This document shows, in pieces, positions 60,686-64,000 of a stretch of 64,000 bases of DNA. Origin of the DNA: Arenicellales bacterium (GTDB lineage Bacteria; Pseudomonadota; Gammaproteobacteria; Arenicellales; JAHEKD01); contig JANQSD010000001.1 of the NCBI GenBank assembly GCA_028284225.1, positions 124,001 to 188,000 of the forward strand, read 5' to 3'. The notes below the pieces were generated by a model. The model had not been told where the DNA came from. It was given only the letters and a program-made list of their open reading frames with translations, and ran no database searches. Made by a program: the position numbers and the translations under genes. Within the stretch, counting starts at the first letter, position 1; every line of letters begins with the position of its first letter.

Positions 60686-61345
60686 ATGAAAGTGATAGAA
60701 AAAAAGCTGGTATTTTTAGTTTGCTTTTTCATGTTTGTAATTGAAGGATTTGCGGAAAAATGTGAGCTTTATGATGAAATTCCAGCACAAGGATCGATCA
60801 GTGAGAAACAAGGGCATGAATATTGGGCCAAGATTTATGAAGTGTTCTCACACCCGCGTTGCACAAATTGTCATGTTGGTGCGGATAATATACCAATGTG
60901 GTCTGGTCCAAGTTACGGCGTTACTCGTCCACATGGGATGAATGTCTCTGCGCCTGTTATTGGTGCGCATGGAACTAGAGGTGGAAGTGATTCATTTGAA
61001 TGTAGCAGTTGTCATACAACAACAAATAACACCATAGCTCACGGTGCTCCGGGTGTCTATAATGAAGACATGGACGGAGAGAAGGTGTCATGGGTGTTAC
61101 CACCGGTGGACTTTGAGTGGTTCGGTAAAACCTCCAAAGAGGTTTGTGAGCAAGTGAAGGATAGTAAACGTAATGGTGGAAAAGAAAATGCTAAAGAGAT
61201 CGCCGACCATCTCTGTCATGATAAGTTTATTGCCTGGAGTTGGAAACCAGGTGCTGGCCGTGAATCTGCACCATATTCCTTAAAGGAAAATATTGCTGAT
61301 GTTTTGGCATGGGGAGCAGCGGGTATGCCATGCCCGGAATATTAG
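60686..61345 (+). CDS. Periplasmic diheme cytochrome c partner of the IorAB-type enzyme
   Basis: At 219 residues, with a Sec signal peptide (residues 1-24, VFLVCFFMF-like core, cleavage after FAE or nearby) and two c-type heme motifs, CTNCH near 59 and CSSCH near 103. RPHGMNV, WVLPPVDFEWFGKTSKEVC and the terminal AAGMPCPEY recur in cytochromes next to IorAB-type genes as I recall them. It starts one base after the large-subunit stop, so it is almost certainly co-transcribed, and should accept electrons from the hydroxylase and pass them to the respiratory chain. Confidence 0.88.
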   Translation: MKVIEKKLVFLVCFFMFVIEGFAEKCELYDEIPAQGSISEKQGHEYWAKIYEVFSHPRCTNCHVGADNIPMWSGPSYGVTRPHGMNVSAPVIGAHGTRGGSDSFECSSCHTTTNNTIAHGAPGVYNEDMDGEKVSWVLPPVDFEWFGKTSKEVCEQVKDSKRNGGKENAKEIADHLCHDKFIAWSWKPGAGRESAPYSLKENIADVLAWGAAGMPCPEY

Positions 61346-61372
61346 AATCTAAACTAGTCCAGCATCTTGAAT

Positions 61373-62416
61373 TTAAGTGGTCTTAAAGCTGGAAAGTGCT
61401 GTTCCAATTTCTTTAATCAGTCTCGGCCCTTGATAAATCAATCCTGTATAAATCTGTACCAGGTTGGCACCCATTTGGATTTTTTCCACCGCATCTTCAG
61501 CGCAGTTGATACCGCCTACACCAATGATCGGGATTTCACCTTGCAGGATGTTTGCCAAAGTCTGGATAACTTGGTTGGATGCTGATTTGACCGGTGGACC
61601 GCTTAATCCCCCAGTTTCATGGCTGAGTGGGTGATCAGCCAACATTTCTCGGTGGGTTGTGGTGTTGGTTGCAATAATACAGTCTATTTTATGTGTCATG
61701 CATGCTGCTGCAATATCCTGGATTTCTTGCTTGCTTAAATCAGGTGCAATCTTTATTGCCAGCGGAGTGTATTTGCCATGTTGGTCGGCTAACCGTGTTT
61801 GTTCACGTTTAAGTATCATTACCAGTTGCTCAAAGCTGTCGCCGCGCTGTAATTCACGCAATTGCTTGGTATTGGGTGATGAAAGATTAATAGTCAAATA
61901 ATCTGCCAGGGTAAACGTGCGCTGCATGCCCTTAATGTAATCGTTCACAGCATTTGCGAGCGGTGTCACAGCATTTTTACCGAGGTTTATTCCAATAATT
62001 GCATCGGTGTTACGCTTTTTATAGTTTTTGATGAATTGGTCCAGCCCGACGCTATTAAAACCCATGCGATTGATAATGGCCTGATGTTCGGGTAATCGGA
62101 ATAATCTGGGTTTTTCATTGCCGGCTTGGGGCAAAGGCGTCACCGTGCCGGTTTCAATAAAGCCAAAACCCATTGCAGCAAAGGCATTAATGCATTGGGC
62201 GTGTTTGTCTAATCCTGCTGCCAGGCCAACACGATTAGGAAAATCCAATCCCATTATGTTGACTGGATTATGTATTGACTCGGGACGACAGCTTTTTGAA
62301 ATCAGTGAGCATAATGCTGAGTGTTTATTCGCAATACTCAGCGTTTTGATAGCCAAATCATGACTGAGCTCAGCATCAAGTTTGAATAATAATGGCTGTA
62401 GTAATTTATACATCAA
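61373..62416 (-). CDS. pyrD: Dihydroorotate dehydrogenase, quinone-linked class 2
   Basis: PyrD oxidises dihydroorotate to orotate in pyrimidine synthesis with quinone as acceptor, on the inner membrane face. At 347 residues, the N-terminal amphipathic helix (YKLLQPLLFKLDAELSHDLA) binds the membrane. FMN-site motifs include GLDFPNRVGLAAGLDKHAQC, GFGFIETGTVTPLPQAGN, FRLPEHQAIINRMGFNS, NLSSPNTKQLRELQ and GVGGINCAEDAVEKIQMGA. It overlaps the downstream end of the pseudouridine synthase gene by 4 bases and is convergent with the cytochrome gene. Confidence 0.96.
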   Translation of the reverse strand: MMYKLLQPLLFKLDAELSHDLAIKTLSIANKHSALCSLISKSCRPESIHNPVNIMGLDFPNRVGLAAGLDKHAQCINAFAAMGFGFIETGTVTPLPQAGNEKPRLFRLPEHQAIINRMGFNSVGLDQFIKNYKKRNTDAIIGINLGKNAVTPLANAVNDYIKGMQRTFTLADYLTINLSSPNTKQLRELQRGDSFEQLVMILKREQTRLADQHGKYTPLAIKIAPDLSKQEIQDIAAACMTHKIDCIIATNTTTHREMLADHPLSHETGGLSGPPVKSASNQVIQTLANILQGEIPIIGVGGINCAEDAVEKIQMGANLVQIYTGLIYQGPRLIKEIGTALSSFKTT

Positions 62417-63153
62417 AAATTTTCACCTGACTTTAGTACCCGCCATTGCCCAAGAGGTAACGAGCCTAACCGGATTCTACCAATACGTACGCGTTGCAAT
62501 TTTAGAATGTTTAAACCGATTTGTTTACACATACGTCTGATTTGTCGTTTGCGTCCTTCCTTTAGAATAAACTTAAGTTGATCACGATTGATCTGGTTAA
62601 CCTTGGCCGGTTTTAGTTGCTTGCCGTCTAATGATAGGCCATGGCGAAGTAAATTTAATTTGGCTTGAGATAAATCACCTTTAAAACGAATCAAATATTC
62701 CTTTTCAATATCCGAATCTGGATTTATTAATTTTCGGGCTATACGGCCATCCTGTGTTAAAACCAAAAGTCCTTCTGAATCGATATCTAGACGTCCGGCG
62801 GGTGCCAGTGAATGTAATGATTTGTTATTAATAAAATTTTTCGGTGGTTTGTGGCTGCAATTAGTTGTTGTGATTAAAGAAGCCGCAGGTTTGTAATCTT
62901 TTTCAGGTGTGCCGGATACATAGCCGACCGGTTTGTTAAGAATGACAGTTAATTTTGAATGTTGAGATTGTTTTGCCTGATCAAGCAAAATGATTTCTTG
63001 ATTTTCATAAACTTTGATACCGAGCTGATCGACGATTTTACCATCGACTTTGACCCATCCTTGACTAATATAAAAATCAGCTTCACGGCGCGAACACAGG
63101 CCTTTTTGGGCCATGAGTTTGGAGAGGCGCAGTTGAACTGGGGAAGGCGTCAC
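62413..63153 (-). CDS. RsuA/RluB/E/F-family pseudouridine synthase
   Basis: At 246 residues, the N-terminal S4 RNA-binding domain (RLSKLMAQKGLCSRREADFY, about 8-65) is followed by the catalytic domain with LAPAGRLDIDSEGLLVLTQD (catalytic Asp in GRLDxxxxG) and EGRKRQIRRMCKQIGL near the end. It isomerises specific uridines in ribosomal RNA; which site cannot be told. Leads a two-gene leftward unit with pyrD. The start is ATG at 63153. Confidence 0.92.
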   Translation of the reverse strand: MTPSPVQLRLSKLMAQKGLCSRREADFYISQGWVKVDGKIVDQLGIKVYENQEIILLDQAKQSQHSKLTVILNKPVGYVSGTPEKDYKPAASLITTTNCSHKPPKNFINNKSLHSLAPAGRLDIDSEGLLVLTQDGRIARKLINPDSDIEKEYLIRFKGDLSQAKLNLLRHGLSLDGKQLKPAKVNQINRDQLKFILKEGRKRQIRRMCKQIGLNILKLQRVRIGRIRLGSLPLGQWRVLKSGENF

Positions 63154-63311
63154 AATAGGTGCTTAGGTTCTCAGGATTTTTGTAGTTTGATGGCGTCTGA
63201 AATTGTTGAGATTTTATTCAATGACGCTCCCTCTAGCAGGGTAGGACAGGAGGGGTAGAAAGTTTTGCAATCTACCAACGACATTCTTCTTGAAGATATG
63301 CTCCAGATAAT

Positions 63312-64000
<689 letters not shown>

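Overview
The window looks like a chromosomal segment of a marine-type gammaproteobacterium of moderate GC. BamC/NlpB is a gammaproteobacterial marker, PurL is the long single-chain proteobacterial form, and PurB, PyrD, DapA, Ppc and AmpD all read as gammaproteobacterial. Almost everything is coding. I saw no rRNA, tRNA, CRISPR array, intact insertion sequence or phage gene. Both window edges cut genes: allA on the left and purB on the right.

Region 1 (1-16782) is a complete purine catabolism locus. A leftward operon encodes allantoinase PuuE, a UraD-allantoicase fusion, a separate second allantoicase half and ureidoglycolate lyase AllA. A tightly packed rightward series encodes 5-hydroxyisourate hydrolase, xanthine dehydrogenase XdhABC, a BMP-type nucleoside/purine ABC transporter, adenine deaminase, the membrane urate oxidase PuuD, guanine deaminase and a VOC protein. 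Together they can convert adenine, guanine and xanthine to urate, 5-hydroxyisourate, OHCU, allantoin, allantoate, ureidoglycolate and finally glyoxylate plus urea. The divergent promoter carries two copies of one operator-like sequence in inverted orientation.

Region 2 (16993-24267) is mixed. It holds a small secreted cysteine-repeat protein, a CobS/CobT-like AAA+/VWA pair without CobN, two GNAT acetyltransferases, a second VOC protein, a CPXCG zinc-ribbon protein, cysteine synthase, an XRE-cupin regulator and an unknown protein. A decayed GcvT-family C-terminus follows (24273-24540).

Region 3 (24743-44448) is an amine and ammonium assimilation island and the most interesting part. It has an Amt transporter with a tiny membrane partner, three divergent glutamine-synthetase-family ligases and two complete sets of split glutamate-synthase-like genes (class II amidotransferase, GXGXG protein, FMN synthase subunit). 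It also has trimethylamine monooxygenase Tmm, PEP carboxylase, an Lrp/AsnC regulator, a MetX-like hydrolase and a second XRE-cupin regulator. The right-hand set with its ligase matches mgsABC-gmaS of the N-methylglutamate pathway of methylamine use. The left-hand set is a paralogous cluster with an extra 129-residue protein and no assigned substrate. N-methylglutamate dehydrogenase (mgdABCD) and TMAO demethylase (tdm) are not in the window.

Region 4 (44466-64000) is largely housekeeping: AmpD, a MurA whose catalytic Cys is replaced by Asp, a DoeA-like M24 hydrolase, a membrane sulfatase, a PduO-type cobalamin adenosyltransferase, DapA, BamC, PurL, an EamA transporter, PyrD, an RsuA-family pseudouridine synthase and PurB. 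It also holds an accessory periplasmic molybdenum hydroxylase (IorAB type) with a diheme cytochrome c.
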